Positions 44,369 to 55,282 of a stretch of 64,000 bases of DNA are shown here, piece after piece (position 1 is the stretch's first letter; each line of letters begins with the position of its first letter). Both the position numbers and the translations under genes were made by a program. Below the pieces are notes generated by a model. It made no database searches. It saw only the letters and a list, made by a program, of their open reading frames with translations, and was not told where the DNA came from. Origin of the DNA: Rana temporaria (Eukaryota > Chordata > Amphibia > Anura > Ranidae); the NCBI RefSeq assembly GCF_905171775.1, contig NC_053490.1, positions 82,720,677 through 82,784,676 of the forward strand. The letters are read 5' to 3'.

Positions 44369-44989
44369 TTAAATGGATGTTTATGAGCAGTTGGGCATTT
44401 TTTTCAGCTGTCCCTGAACTCTCCTCTGTTATCTTATCAGTACATGTACACATGGTCGTTTATAGTCATTTCTAGGCAGTTGAGTTAACCACTTTCCCAC
44501 CGGACCATTTGTCAGCCTTAAGACCAGAGGTGTTTTTACAATTTTCCACTGCGCTGCTTTAACTGGTAATTGCGCGGCCATACAATGTTGTACCCAAACA
44601 AAATTTGCGTCCTTTTTTTCCCACAAATAGAGCTTTCTTTTGATGGTATTTGATTGCCTCTGCGATTTTTAATGTTTGCGATATAAACGGAAAAAGAGCG
44701 AAAATTTTGAGAAAAAATGATATTTTCTACTTTTTGTTATAAGAAAAATCGAACAAACTCAATTTTAGTCATACATTTTGGCCAAAATGTATTCAGCCAC
44801 ATGTCTTTAGTAAAAAAAATGCCAATAAGCGTATATTTATTGGTTTGCGCAAAAGTTATAGCATCTACAAACTAGGGTACATTTTCTGGAATTTACACAG
44901 CTTTTATTTTATGACTGCCTATCTCAATTGTTGAGGTGCTAAAATAGCAGGGAAGTACAAAACCCCCCCAAATTACCCCATTTTGGAAA

Positions 44990-46640
44990 GTAGACGCCCC
45001 AAGGAACCTGCTGAAAGGCATGTTGAGTCCATTGAATATTTTTTTTTTTGTACCAAGTGATTGAATAATGACAAAAAAAAAAAAAAAAAAAAAAGAAATT
45101 ACAAAAAGTTGTCACTAAATGATATATTGCTCACACATGCCATAGTTATATGTGGAATTGCACCCCAAAATACATTCTGCTGCTTCTCCTGAGTACGGGG
45201 ATACCACATGTGTGAGACTTTTTGGGAGCCCAACCACGTACGGGGCCCCGAAAATCAAGCACCGCCTTCAGGATTTCTAAGGGCGCAAATTTTTGATTTC
45301 ACTTCTCACTACCTAAGACAGTTTTGAAGGCCATAAAATGCCCAAATAGCACAAAATCCCATCAAATGACCCCATTTTGGAAAGTAGACACCCCAAGGAA
45401 TCTGCTGAGGGGCATATTGAGCCCACTGAATATTAAATTTTTTTGTACCAAGGGATTGAATAATGACAAAAAAAAAAAAAGAAAAAAGAAATTACAAAAA
45501 GTTGTAACTAAATGATATATTGCTCATACATGCCATGGTTATATGTGGAATTGCACCCCAAAATACATTCTGCTGCTTCTCCTGAGTACGGGGATACCAC
45601 ATGTTTGGGACTTTTTGCGAGTCTAGCCGCGTACGGTGCCCCGAAAACCAAGCATCGCCTTCAGGATTTCTAAGGGCGCAAATTTTTTATTTCACTCCTC
45701 ACTACCTATCACAGTTTTGAAGGCCATAAAATGCCCAAATAGCACAAACCCCCCCAAATGACCCCATTTTGGAAAGTAGACACCCCAGGCTATTTGCTGA
45801 GAGGCATGTTGAGTCCATGGAATATTTAATATTTTGCCACAAGTTGCGGGAATATGACAATTTTTTTTTTTTTTTGCACAAAGTTGTCACTAAATGATAT
45901 ATTGCTCACACATGCCATGGGCATATGGGGAATTACACCCCAAAATACATTCTGCAGCTTCTCCTGAGTACGGGGATACCACATGTGTGGAACTTTTTGG
46001 GAGCCTAGCCGCGTACGGGACCCCGAAAACCAAGCACGGCCTTCAGGATTTCTAAGGGCATACATTTTTGATTTCACTCCTCACTACCGATCACTACCTA
46101 TCACAGTATTGAAGGCCATAAAATGCCACGATGGCACACAACTCCCCCAAATGACCCCATTTTGGAAAGTAGACACCCCAAGCTATTTTCTGAGATGCAT
46201 TTTGAGTTCATGGAATATTTTATATCTTGCCACCAGTTGCTGGAATATGACAAACTTTTTTTTTTTTTTTGCACAAAGTTGTTACTAAATGATATATTGC
46301 TCACACATGCCATGGTTATATGTGGAATTGCACCCCAAAATACATTCTGCTGCTTCTCCTGAGTACGGGGATACCACATGTGTGGGACTTTTTGGGAGCC
46401 TAGCCGCGTCCGGCCCCCGAAAACCAAGCACCGCCTTCAGGATTTCTAAGGGCGCAAATTTTTTATTTCACTCCTCGCTGCCTATCACAGTTTCGGAGGC
46501 CATGGAATTCCCAGATGGCACACAACCCCCCCAAATGACCCCATTTTGGAAAGTAGACACCCCAAGCTATTTGCTGAGAGGCATGGTGAGTATTTTACAG
46601 CGCTCATTTATTTTTGAAAATGAAGAAAGATATATATATA
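44990..46640. repeat. Tandem array, unit about 390 bp, four copies
   Basis: GATATATTGCTCACACATGC recurs with its context at 45121, 45513, 45896 and 46291, spacings 392, 383 and 395. Each unit also carries CCCATTTTGGAAAGTAGAC and CTTCTCCTGAGTACGGGGAT. The copies differ by scattered substitutions and A/T run lengths. Confidence 0.93.
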
Positions 46641-46689
46641 TTTTTTTTTTTTCTTTTTTCAATTTTCAAATCTTTGTGACAAAAAGCAA

Positions 46690-47190
46690 GATCTGCAAAA
46701 TACTCAACATACCTCTCAGCAAATAGCTTGGGGTGTCTACTTTCCAAAATGGGGTCATTTGGGGGGGTTTGTGCCATCTGGGCATTCCATGGCCTCCGAA
46801 ACTGTGATAGGTAGTGAGGAGTGAAATCAAAAATTTACACCCTTAGAAAGCCTGAAGGTGGTGATTGGTTTTTGGGGTCCCGTACGCGGCTAGGCTCCCA
46901 AAAAGTCTCACACATGTGGTATCCCCGTACTCAGGAGAAGCAGCAGAATGTATTTTGGGGTGTAATTCCACATATGCCCATGGCATGTTTGAGCAATATA
47001 TCATTTAGTGACAACTTTGTGCAAAAAAAATAAAATAAAATAATAATAATTCTCTTTCCTACAACTTGTGTCAAAATATAAAATATTCCATGGACTCGAG
47101 ATGCCTCTCAGCAAATAGCTTGGGGTGTCTACTTTCCAAAATGGGGTCATTTGGGGGGGTTTTGAACTGTCCTGGCATTTTATGAACAAC
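46690..47190. repeat. Inverted copy of the 390-bp unit
   Basis: GTCTACTTTCCAAAATGGGG, ATCCCCGTACTCAGGAGAAG and GAGCAATATATCATTTAGTG appear here as complements of the array unit, so the array ends in a head-to-head junction around 46620-46720. Parts of the unit occur twice (near 46733 and 47127). Confidence 0.9.
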
Positions 47191-48467
47191 ATTTAGAAGC
47201 TTATGTCACACATTACCCACTCTTCTAACCACTTGAAGAAAAAGCCCTTTCTGACACTGTTTGTTTACATAAAAACATATTATTTTTTTGCAAGAAAGTT
47301 TAGTTGAACCCCCAAACATTATATATTATTTTAAAGCAAAGGCCCTACAGATTAAAATGGTGGGTGTTGCATTTTTTTTTACCACGCAGTATTTGCGCAG
47401 CGATTTTTCAAATGCATTTTTTTGGGCAAAAATACATATTTTTTTATTTTAATGCACTAAAACACACTATATTGCCCAAATGTTTGATGAAATAAAAAAG
47501 ATGATCTTAGGCCGAGTACATAGATACCAAACACGACATGCTTTAAAATTGCGCACAAATGCGCAGTGGCGACAAACTACATACATTTTTAAAAGCCTTT
47601 AAAAGCCTCTACGGGTTACCACATTAGATTTACAGAGGAGGTCTACTGCTAAAATTACTGCCCTCGATCTGACCTTCGCGGTGATACCTCACATGCATGG
47701 TACAATTGCTGTTTACATATGACGCCAAACCGACGCTTGCGTTCGCCTTTGCGCAAGAGCAGGGGGGGACAGGGGTGCTTTTTTTTTTTTTTTTTTTTTT
47801 TATTATTATTTAATTTGCTTTTTTAATTTTATTTTAAACTGTTCCTTACTTTTTTTTATTATTTTTATAATTTTTATTGCCATCTTAGGGCATGTAAATA
47901 TCCCCTATGATAGCAATAGTTAGTGACAGGTACTCTTTTTTGAAAAAATTGGGGTCTATTAGACCCTAGATCTCTCCTCTGCCCTTAAAGCATCTGACCA
48001 CACCAAGATCGGTGTGATAAAATGTTTTCCCACTTTCCCAATGGCGCAGTTTATATCCGGGGAGGGGACATACCCTCCCACTGCTTGTAAAAGCAGTTTA
48101 GAGGCTAATTAGCCGCTAGGACTGCTTTTACATGAAAGCCGACCGCTGGCTGAAAAGAATGATACCAAGATGATACCTAAACCCGCAGGCATCATTCTGG
48201 TATAACCATTCAAATCCAGCAACATACCATACGTTGATGGTTCTTGTTGGACATGTATTGTAATCTTTTTTTTTTTTCATGCAGCCTGTTGGCTGAACGA
48301 AAAAAAGATTGATCGGTGGGTATGCCCACCATTAGAATACCTCCCTTCATCCACCCACTTCTAATGATGGGCATACATGCACCATTTATATATGCCGAAG
48401 CATGGGGGCATCCTCCCGCAAAAAAGTTATGCCGCTCACACACGTATGTACGCCGCATAAAAAGTTA

Positions 48468-48538
48468 TGGCGCATACACACGGTCGGACTTTTCCACGGG
48501 CAAGCTTCCGACGGAATTTCGACCGTATGTACGCGGCA
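48468..48538. mobile_element. 71-bp mini-MITE, GTACACACG type, TTA duplication
   Basis: TGGCGCATACACACGGTCGG on the left and CGACCGTATGTACGCGGCA on the right, with TTA at 48465-48467 and 48539-48541. Little more than the two ends remain. The twin copy lies at 48897-48967. Confidence 0.75.
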
Positions 48539-48896
48539 TTAGGAGCAAAATCGCTCCTCCGCCCCTAATGCCCCCATGCTTCGGCATATATGCTCTTTTT
48601 TTAACTGTGGTGGTGAAATCACCTCCCACAGTGTTGGAGTCGCGGCTTTATGTATCGTGGGAGCAAACGCTGTTGCTGTCACGCTAAATAAATCCGCGCT
48701 GCAACTGAATGGCGTACCTGCTAAGCAAATGATGGTTAACATTATAACAAAGTAACATTACATTTTAACAGTAAGATCTTACCATACCATACCTGCAAAG
48801 CAAATATAAAAAAAAAAAAAAACATTTTTTAACGCAACCTGTGCCTAAAAAATATATATGCCGAAGCATGGGGGCATCCTCCCGCAAAAAAAGTTA

Positions 48897-48967
48897 TGCC
48901 GCGTACACACGGTCGAACTTTTCCACGGGCAAGCCTCCGTCGGAATTTCGACCGTATGTACGCGGCA
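48897..48967. mobile_element. 71-bp mini-MITE, second copy
   Basis: TGCCGCGTACACACGGTCGA on the left and CGACCGTATGTACGCGGCA on the right, with TTA at 48894-48896 and 48968-48970. Same length as the copy at 48468, so the insertion came before the segmental duplication. Confidence 0.75.
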
Positions 48968-49517
48968 TTAGGAGCAAAATCGCTCCTCCGCCCCTAATGC
49001 CCCCATGCTTCGGCATATATGCTCTTTTTTTAACTGTGATGGTGAAATCACCTCCTACAGCGTTGGAGTCGCGGCTTTATATATCGTGGGAGCAAACGCT
49101 GTTGCTGTCACGCTAAATAAATCCGCGATGCAACTGAATAGCGTACCTGCTAAGCAAATGATGGTTAACAATAAAACAAACATTACAGTATAACATACCA
49201 TACCTGCAAAGCAAATACAATAAAACATTGTAAAAATAGAGAGAATAGATATAGAACAATAGTGAGTGGACAGTAGAGAGTGAACATAAGAGAACAATAA
49301 AGAGAGGAGAAAAATACAACCACAACTATTTTTGGATTTTTTATTTTATATTTTTTTTGTGTTTTTGTGTTTTTTTATTTTTTTTCTACTTTTTTTCACT
49401 TTTATGAAAACTATAAACTGAACGTTGCAGATTATGGTCTCTCAAAATGTGATGGCCATCACATATTCCGAGACCCTGTGTTGGTGTGCCTAGGACTGTG
49501 TGGTGCTGTACCCTACG

Positions 49518-51482
49518 CTAAAACTGAACTAGTGTGTGGTAGCGTTTGAAACATACACCAATGCAGAGACCAGGTTGGTCAGGACAGTCGGGACAATAAA
49601 AGCGGGTGTCACGCCTAAATCCGAGTTTGCTGCAGACACGACATCTTTTTTGGGGGGGTTTTCTGGTAGGGGTACCAGCGAGGACAAAAGGAAAATGCCT
49701 CTCATACAGCCGGCTCACTGCATTTGCGTTGGGAAGGTGGGGCACAGCACCATCTGGAAACAGAAGGGCTTCGAAGATCTCTTCCTGGAATTTTAGGAAG
49801 GATCCAGTCCGTCCTGAAGCTCTGTATAGCACATGAGCGTTCAGCAAAGCCAATTGAAACAAATACACTGATACTTTTTTGTACCAGCGTTTGGACCTCC
49901 GGGCAATTAGGTACAGCGCCAACAACTGGTCATTGAGGTCCACCCCTCCCATGTTAAGGTTGTACTCGTGGATACAGAGGGGTTTCTCCACAAAGCCAGT
50001 CGCCGTAGGAATTTGGACTGCCGTGTCTGCGTGAAGCGAGGACAGAACGAAAACATTCCGTGAATCCCTCCACTTCACTGCTAACAAATTATTACACTGT
50101 AAGCAGGCTCTCTCCCCCCAACTAAGACGGGATTCTACAAGCCGTTGGGGGATGCCCCGGCGATTAGGTCGCACGGTGCCACATGCGCCAATTCCATAAT
50201 CAAAAAGGTGACTAAAAAGTGGCACGCTTGTGTAATAATTGTCCACGTACAAGTGGTACCCCTTTCCGAATAAGGGTGACACCAATTCCCACACTATCCT
50301 ACCAGCGCTCCCTATGTAATCAGGGCAATTCTCCGGCTCTACGTGACTGTCTTTTCCCTCGTAAACCATAAAGCTAGATGTATAGCCTGTTGCCCTGTCA
50401 CAGAGCTTATACAACTTGACCCCGTATCTGGCACGCTTGCTGGGAAGGTATTGTTTGAATGACAAGCGGCCAGAAAACGTAATCAGGGACTCATCAACGC
50501 AGACAACTTGTTGGGGATTATACAAGGCTGCAAACCGTTCGTTGAAGTGGTTTACGAGGGGCCGAATTTTGTAGAGCCGATCGAATTCAGGGTCTCCCCG
50601 AGGACGACAGAGTTCATTGTCACTAAAATGCATGAACCGCAAGATCTGCTCGTATCGTGTCCTGGCCATGGAGGCAGAGAAAATGGGCATATGGTGAACT
50701 GGGTGCGTGGACCAATACATCCGCAGCTCACTCTTTTTAGTAATGCCCATGATGAGGGAAAGGCCCAGAAAGATCTTAAATTCGGAAACCGTAATTGGCT
50801 TCCAATCTCTGGCAAGGGACAGCTGGGGATTAGCGGCGATGAATTGACCAGCGTACAAATTGCTTTGGTCCACAATAGATCTATAGAGATCTTCGGTGAA
50901 ATACAGCGAATAAAAATCCAGTGACGTAAAATCAACTGTATTCACCTGAATTCCGGGTTGGCCAGTGAATGGGGGAAGTACGGGTGCTGCAGAAGTGGTG
51001 GGTACCCAATCAGGATTGGCGAATGCAGCAGGAAGGGCACTATGGGGACGGGCCTGTCTTTGTCGTCTTCTTCTTCTTGGTGGCAGCGGGACACTACTCG
51101 TGCTTGCCACCTCTCCAGCTTGAACTGCACTTATGGGACTCGCCACGTCACCAAGTGTTACTGCAGTGCTGGATATATGACCAGGATGTACTAGGCCGCT
51201 GGTGCTTGCCAGTTCACCAGAAGGAATAGCGGCGCTAGTACTTCTCTCCTCCATACGAGAGCCCTGCGGTTCTTGCACCTCAGCGACAGCAGAAGATCGG
51301 GGTCTGGTACGCCTGACCCTAGCAGGGACCACTCCGTCGTCAGAGCTATCTGTCAGGGAGCCACTGTCGTCTACAGGATCGTATTCTGAGCAAGAATTTG
51401 ACAGATGCGTGACCTCCTCATCACTATCTGTCAGGCTCATAAACAAGTAGGCCTCTTCATCACTGTACCATCGATTTGTCAT
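49518..51482 (-). CDS. piggyBac transposase, apparently intact
   Basis: 654 codons from the ATG at 51482. The open frame runs 29 codons further upstream, but only to a TTG at 51569, and MTNRWYSDEEAYLF fits the usual N-terminus. In numbering from that upstream TTG, an acidic and Ser-rich N-terminal part precedes a basic stretch (PPRRRRRQRQ near 165). The DDE_Tnp_1_7 core follows, with catalytic Asp359 (CVDES), Asp443 (YVDNYYTS) and Asp544 (MGGVDLNDQ). The spacing, 84 and 101, is close to insect piggyBac. A C-terminal Cys-rich domain has C643, C646, C659, C662, C669, C673 and H678, the zinc-binding end of the family. The protein cuts at TTAA and rejoins the site without scar. There is no stop, frameshift or missing key residue. 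Confidence 0.95.
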   Translation of the reverse strand: MTNRWYSDEEAYLFMSLTDSDEEVTHLSNSCSEYDPVDDSGSLTDSSDDGVVPARVRRTRPRSSAVAEVQEPQGSRMEERSTSAAIPSGELASTSGLVHPGHISSTAVTLGDVASPISAVQAGEVASTSSVPLPPRRRRRQRQARPHSALPAAFANPDWVPTTSAAPVLPPFTGQPGIQVNTVDFTSLDFYSLYFTEDLYRSIVDQSNLYAGQFIAANPQLSLARDWKPITVSEFKIFLGLSLIMGITKKSELRMYWSTHPVHHMPIFSASMARTRYEQILRFMHFSDNELCRPRGDPEFDRLYKIRPLVNHFNERFAALYNPQQVVCVDESLITFSGRLSFKQYLPSKRARYGVKLYKLCDRATGYTSSFMVYEGKDSHVEPENCPDYIGSAGRIVWELVSPLFGKGYHLYVDNYYTSVPLFSHLFDYGIGACGTVRPNRRGIPQRLVESRLSWGERACLQCNNLLAVKWRDSRNVFVLSSLHADTAVQIPTATGFVEKPLCIHEYNLNMGGVDLNDQLLALYLIARRSKRWYKKVSVYLFQLALLNAHVLYRASGRTGSFLKFQEEIFEALLFPDGAVPHLPNANAVSRLYERHFPFVLAGTPTRKPPQKRCRVCSKLGFRRDTRFYCPDCPDQPGLCIGVCFKRYHTLVQF

Positions 51483-51569
51483 TTTGGGCTCTAAATTTAG
51501 GGGTACAGTGGTGAGATTCACAGGCAAAAAAGCACCTGACCTGTTAGCGACTGAGTCAAGCGCTACCAA

Positions 51570-52636
51570 AAAAACTGTTAGCGATCGCAGAGATCAGGCC
51601 TGACTCTGCGAACGCTGCAGTTATGTGTTTTTGTGTTTTGTGTCAGTGATCGATCGATCGATACTGCACTTCGGTGGGTTGGGCTGGGCGAAGGGGCTAG
51701 ACGCAGGTGCTAGCAGGTATCTGGGCTGATCCCGCTAACAATGCGTTTTTGGGAACCCTAAACTGCAGGGGACGCTAGTATAGATCTGATCAGATCAGGT
51801 ATCGATCCGATCAGATACTATACCACTAAAGGGAGGCGTATGGTGCGTGCGTGGGTGTTAGCGCTACTGGCACTAATCTGACGCTGCCTGGGGCGACGCA
51901 GACCCTATCTGGCGCTAAAACCAAACTTTTATCACACGCCGGGCGATCAGGGGGTTAAAACTTTATTTCAAAAAATATGGCGGGTGCCCTGATGCTATAG
52001 AAAATAAACAAACTAAACTGCGTCACCTGTGACACTTATACTGTGATCACTGGTGACAGGGGGTAATGAAGGGGTTAAACCTTTATTGGGGGGGGGTTAG
52101 GGGGGGTCCCTAGACTTTTTATGGCCTAAGACTGATTACCTAAACACTTATTTTTGTCACTAATGACACTAGTACAGCGATCAAAAAAAAATCTGATCGC
52201 TGTACTGGGTGACACAGTGACAGGCAGTGAATGGGTTAATTTGGGGGGTGATCAGGGGGTGATCAGGGGGTTAAATGTGTGCCTATGTGACCTGGTGTTA
52301 GAGTAGTGTTGTGCAACTCACGTTTCAGATGCTCTCTCCCTCTCGGTCTGGAACGGAAAGACCGACACGAGGGAGAGAGCAGTACTTCCCCTGCCAATGT
52401 TTACAAAACATTGCCAGGGGAAGACAACCATTGGTTAGTGTGATCACCAGGTCCAGGCCAGATTTTATTGGCCTGGACCTGGTGATTGATCAGTTCTGAA
52501 ACGAATCTGATCATCGGGAACGGCGGGGAGGCGCGCGCGCCCCATCGCCGTTCACGCGCAGGACGTATAGCTACGGGCTCTCGCCTGGGAGAGCCGACCT
52601 GCCGCCGTATTATGACGGTGCGCGGTCGGCAAGTAG
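51570..52636 (-). promoter_or_regulatory. 5' region of the piggyBac transposase, hairpin-rich
   Basis: About 1.1 kb between the right terminus and the transposase start. It should hold the promoter, but no TATA box could be assigned with confidence. Features seen: an ATCGATCGATCGAT run near 51648, a GATCTGATCAGATC stem at about 51783-51830, and three hairpins at 52331-52488. Confidence 0.5.
52331..52488. repeat. Three successive hairpins in the right end of the piggyBac element
   Basis: Stem 1 is GCTCTCTCCCTC against GAGGGAGAGAGC (52331-52380), stem 2 CTTCCCCTG and CAATGTTT against AAACATTG and CAGGGGAAG (52385-52423), stem 3 ATCACCAGGTCCAGGCCA against its complement (52443-52488). Stems are 12-18 bp with small loops. 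Confidence 0.88.
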
Positions 52637-52640
52637 TTAA

Positions 52641-53721
52641 GAAGCATTTTTTTTAGTGCAAAAAAATGCGTTCAGGACAAATGTTCAGAGGCGTTTGAAA
52701 CGCCAAATGCCTTTAACAGCTTGTAAATGCTGCTAAATGTGGTAACTCGAGTCTAGCAGCATTTCATTTACAGATGGTTTCCATTTTCTAGAAACGCATC
52801 ATGTAAACGCGGCTAAACGGACGTTTTTAGATGTCTGTTTCTAACTGTCAAGTTAAATCGTTCAGAAGAGGTTCCATGTACATGAAGCCTTACTCCGTAC
52901 AAAACAAGAAAACATCTAGCTTTTAGCCAGTTGGGTTGCTCTCCCCTCTAGGTAGTGGTCAATTGTGGGTTATCTGTTGCCACCATAGACATGAGATTGT
53001 TGTGTAGTCAAGTCAAAAACAGAAATATCTCTCCTCTGTGGACAGCTCAAAGTACAGTATGTGTACGGGATGTCCTAAGTCTGTAGACCTGCTGTGGCGC
53101 TTATAGGGGGCATGACCTCTCCAGAATGTCTTTTTTTTTTTTTTTTTTAAGGGGATAATTTCACCTTAAAAAAATGCACATGATGCAGGTAAACAAATCT
53201 GTATTTACTAATTTGTTTTAGGAGCCTGAAAAGCATTGCACCAGCAATCAGAAGATTGCTGGTGCCATGCAGGACTCCTTCAGACTGCCAGTGTAAGCTG
53301 TTTTTCTGTACAGCGAACAAGCACGCAGGAAGAATCACCGTCAGGAAGAATCAATGAACTACCAAAGTGCTCAACAGCGTCGTGGTAGTTCATTGAGAGC
53401 TACAAGCCGACAATCGCAAAGGATGTCGGTACTTGTAGTTCATGTATTCACTAAACTCTGAATGAATGATGAAGCTGCATGGGCGGAGCCCTGCACGGCT
53501 ACTCTCTTTTAAAAAAAGTGACAGCTAGTACAGGGAACTTCCCCCCCATACTGCTGTTACACAGAGGCAGTGGATCCCTAAACGGTTGCAGGGTGGGACA
53601 TGTTACATGTCCCACCCTAAAAACTGGTGCAACATGTTCCCAAATGTGAAATTTAATCTGTTTTGTTATGGAAAATGCAACAGCAATTCCTAGACTGTTC
53701 AACAGGAGGACAGAGACAGAG
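52641..53721 (+). other. KATNAL1 intron, short hairpins, no gene
   Basis: 52641-52900 looks like the right part of a repeat split by the piggyBac element: the left flank has GTACATGTACACATGG at 44440, the right flank CCATGTACATGAAGCC at about 52876. Further hairpins: TCAATGAACTACCA against TGGTAGTTCATTGA (53351-53396) and AGGGTGGGACATG against its complement (53590-53620). Confidence 0.5.
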
Positions 53722-54257
53722 GCCCGGTTTCAGAAAGGACTTACGATGGCGTATCTCCAGATACGCCGTGGTAAGTCCTAATGTGCGCCGTCGTATCTTT
53801 CCGCGTATTCTGGAAATCAGATACGCCTGAATTTGGCCAAGATACGACCGACGTAAGTCTCCTACGCCGTCGTATCTTGGGTGCATATTTACGCTGGCCG
53901 CAAGGGGCGCTTCCGTAGATTTACGTGTTGAATATGCAAATGACCTAGATACGCCGATTCACAAACATACTTGCACCCGTCGTATTAAGCTATGCCGCTA
54001 TATGAGGCGCAGGTAATGCAAAGGTATAGACATCGGAACAAGCGTCTAATTTTACGTTGTTTACGTAAGTCGTACGTGAATGGGGCTGGGCGTAGGTTAC
54101 GTTCACGTCACAGGCATTGAGCCAGCGTATGTTAGGGAGGCATGCGCCGTTTGTTCAGGGCTTCATTTCAAATATGGGAGCAAGTGCTTTGTGAATACAG
54201 TACGAGCTTCACTATGTTACGTTGGCGTGGCGCATATCAGATGCGCTACGCCGCTCT

Positions 54258-54273
54258 AAAGATACGACAATCT
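54258..54273. repeat. Target-site duplication, 5' copy (L1 copy 2)
   Basis: AAAGATACGACAATCT; an identical 16-mer lies at 60440-60455. The first three A bases could belong to the poly(A) tail in the 3' copy, so 13-16 bases are duplicated. Confidence 0.93.
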
Positions 54274-54415
54274 GGGCGTGGCCTGACTGCCGATGGAGTA
54301 GGACGTGCGGTGAAGGAGCTCCTCTCGCCCATCATCCTGTTTGCCAGCCTGTACCCGCCTTTGGGTTGCTTTCGCCACACAAAAGCACTAGGCAGCTCCG
54401 GGACCGGAGCTGAGC

Positions 54416-55282
54416 ATGTCGCCGCCGAAAAAGTCGTCCGCCGCCGCGGACAAGTTGGCAAAATACCGCCATGAGGGGGACGAAGGACAGGCCAAAGATG
54501 GCGCCGAGGAAGCACAGGGTGAAGATCGCCATGCTGCGGATCGTCATGCTGCAGAGACAGCGAAGGTATTAGAGGCTATAGCAGCGCTCCAGGGCACGCT
54601 GACTTCAAAGATTGATGAGGTTAAAATAGACATATCACTGATGCGGCAAGATTTGTCTAAAGTGAGAGACAGGGTGACGGATGCAGAGACCCGTATAGGC
54701 GAGGCAGAGGACATCTTGCATCCCCTGCAGCAGGCCACAGAGGATATGCAGCGTCAAATCCACCAATTACATTCCCATCAGGATGAAATGGAGAATAGGC
54801 TCAGACGCTGTAATCTACGCTTTATTGGCTTGCCGGAGAGGGTGGAGGGCAGAGAGCCAGCAGAATTTTTGGAAAACCTCTTAATCAAAGAATATGGGAG
54901 AGAAGCCTTTTCGGTCATGTTTGCGGTGGAAAGGGCGCACAGAATTCCAGCAAAACCCCCACCGGAGGGAGCACCCCCCCGCACATTTATTGCTAAATTT
55001 CTGAACTTTAGGGACAGAGATAAAATCATGCGGCTCTCTAGAGAGAAGGGAAACATGCGGATGGGGAATGGACACTTGGTGGTATTCCCAGACTTCTCGA
55101 ATGAAGTCCAGAAGAAGAGGGCCCAATTCCAGGACGCAAAGCGAAGACTGCGTGTGCTGAAGCTGAAATATGCAATGTTGTTTCCGGCCAGGCTACGAGT
55201 GGAGGAGGATGGTCGGGCTCAGTTTTTTGACACCCCTGCAGCGGTTGCGGCTTGGCTGGATCGGAAGGGGAGACGGGAGTAG
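54416..55282 (+). CDS. L1 ORF1 protein (copy 2)
   Basis: 288 residues. It starts at MSPPKKSSAAADKLAKY. Residues 1-45 are charged and Ala-rich; a coiled coil spans about 45-130 (heptads such as VLEAIAALQGTL and TSKIDEVKIDISLM). The RRM starts near 128 with ENRLRRCNLRFIGLPERVEG, and the C-terminal domain (about 216-285) has VFPDFS and FPARLRVEEDG. The protein is shorter than the 381-residue ORF1 protein at 5257, mostly in the N-terminal part. Key signatures ERAHRIP and AKPPPEG agree between the two. It should form trimers that bind L1 RNA. No stop or frameshift. Confidence 0.92.
   Translation: MSPPKKSSAAADKLAKYRHEGDEGQAKDGAEEAQGEDRHAADRHAAETAKVLEAIAALQGTLTSKIDEVKIDISLMRQDLSKVRDRVTDAETRIGEAEDILHPLQQATEDMQRQIHQLHSHQDEMENRLRRCNLRFIGLPERVEGREPAEFLENLLIKEYGREAFSVMFAVERAHRIPAKPPPEGAPPRTFIAKFLNFRDRDKIMRLSREKGNMRMGNGHLVVFPDFSNEVQKKRAQFQDAKRRLRVLKLKYAMLFPARLRVEEDGRAQFFDTPAAVAAWLDRKGRRE

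Larger units (their letters stand above)
48391..49190. repeat. Segmental tandem duplication with embedded mini-MITEs
   Basis: TATGCCGAAGCATGGGGGCA starts at 48391 and 48857, and GAGCAAACGCTGTTGCTGTC at 48661 and 49090. The two copies are very similar; the first has an extra palindrome at 48426-48459. In each, GAAGCATGGGGGCAT pairs with ATGCCCCCATGCTTC about 180 bases on. Each copy carries a 71-bp GTACACACG-type mini-MITE. Confidence 0.88.
44489..52636 (-). mobile_element. piggyBac element, apparently complete (8148 bp), TTAA duplication
   Basis: TTAA lies at 44485-44488 and 52637-52640. The inverted ends are short and imperfect: CCACTTTCCCACCGG on the left, and on the right strand reversed CTACTTGCCGACCGC. 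The element has a 683-codon transposase frame on the minus strand, a 390-bp tandem array at 44990-46640 with an inverted copy at 46690-47190, a segmental duplication at 48391-49190, and hairpins in the right part. piggyBac elements are usually 2-3 kb, so this one is large; some internal parts may be later insertions. The left 400 bp define the non-autonomous copies at 14718 and 35101. Confidence 0.82.

Noticed and set aside
47304..47495. Small frames within the piggyBac element besides the transposase
   Set aside because: No known motif; they lie in AT-rich non-coding sequence.
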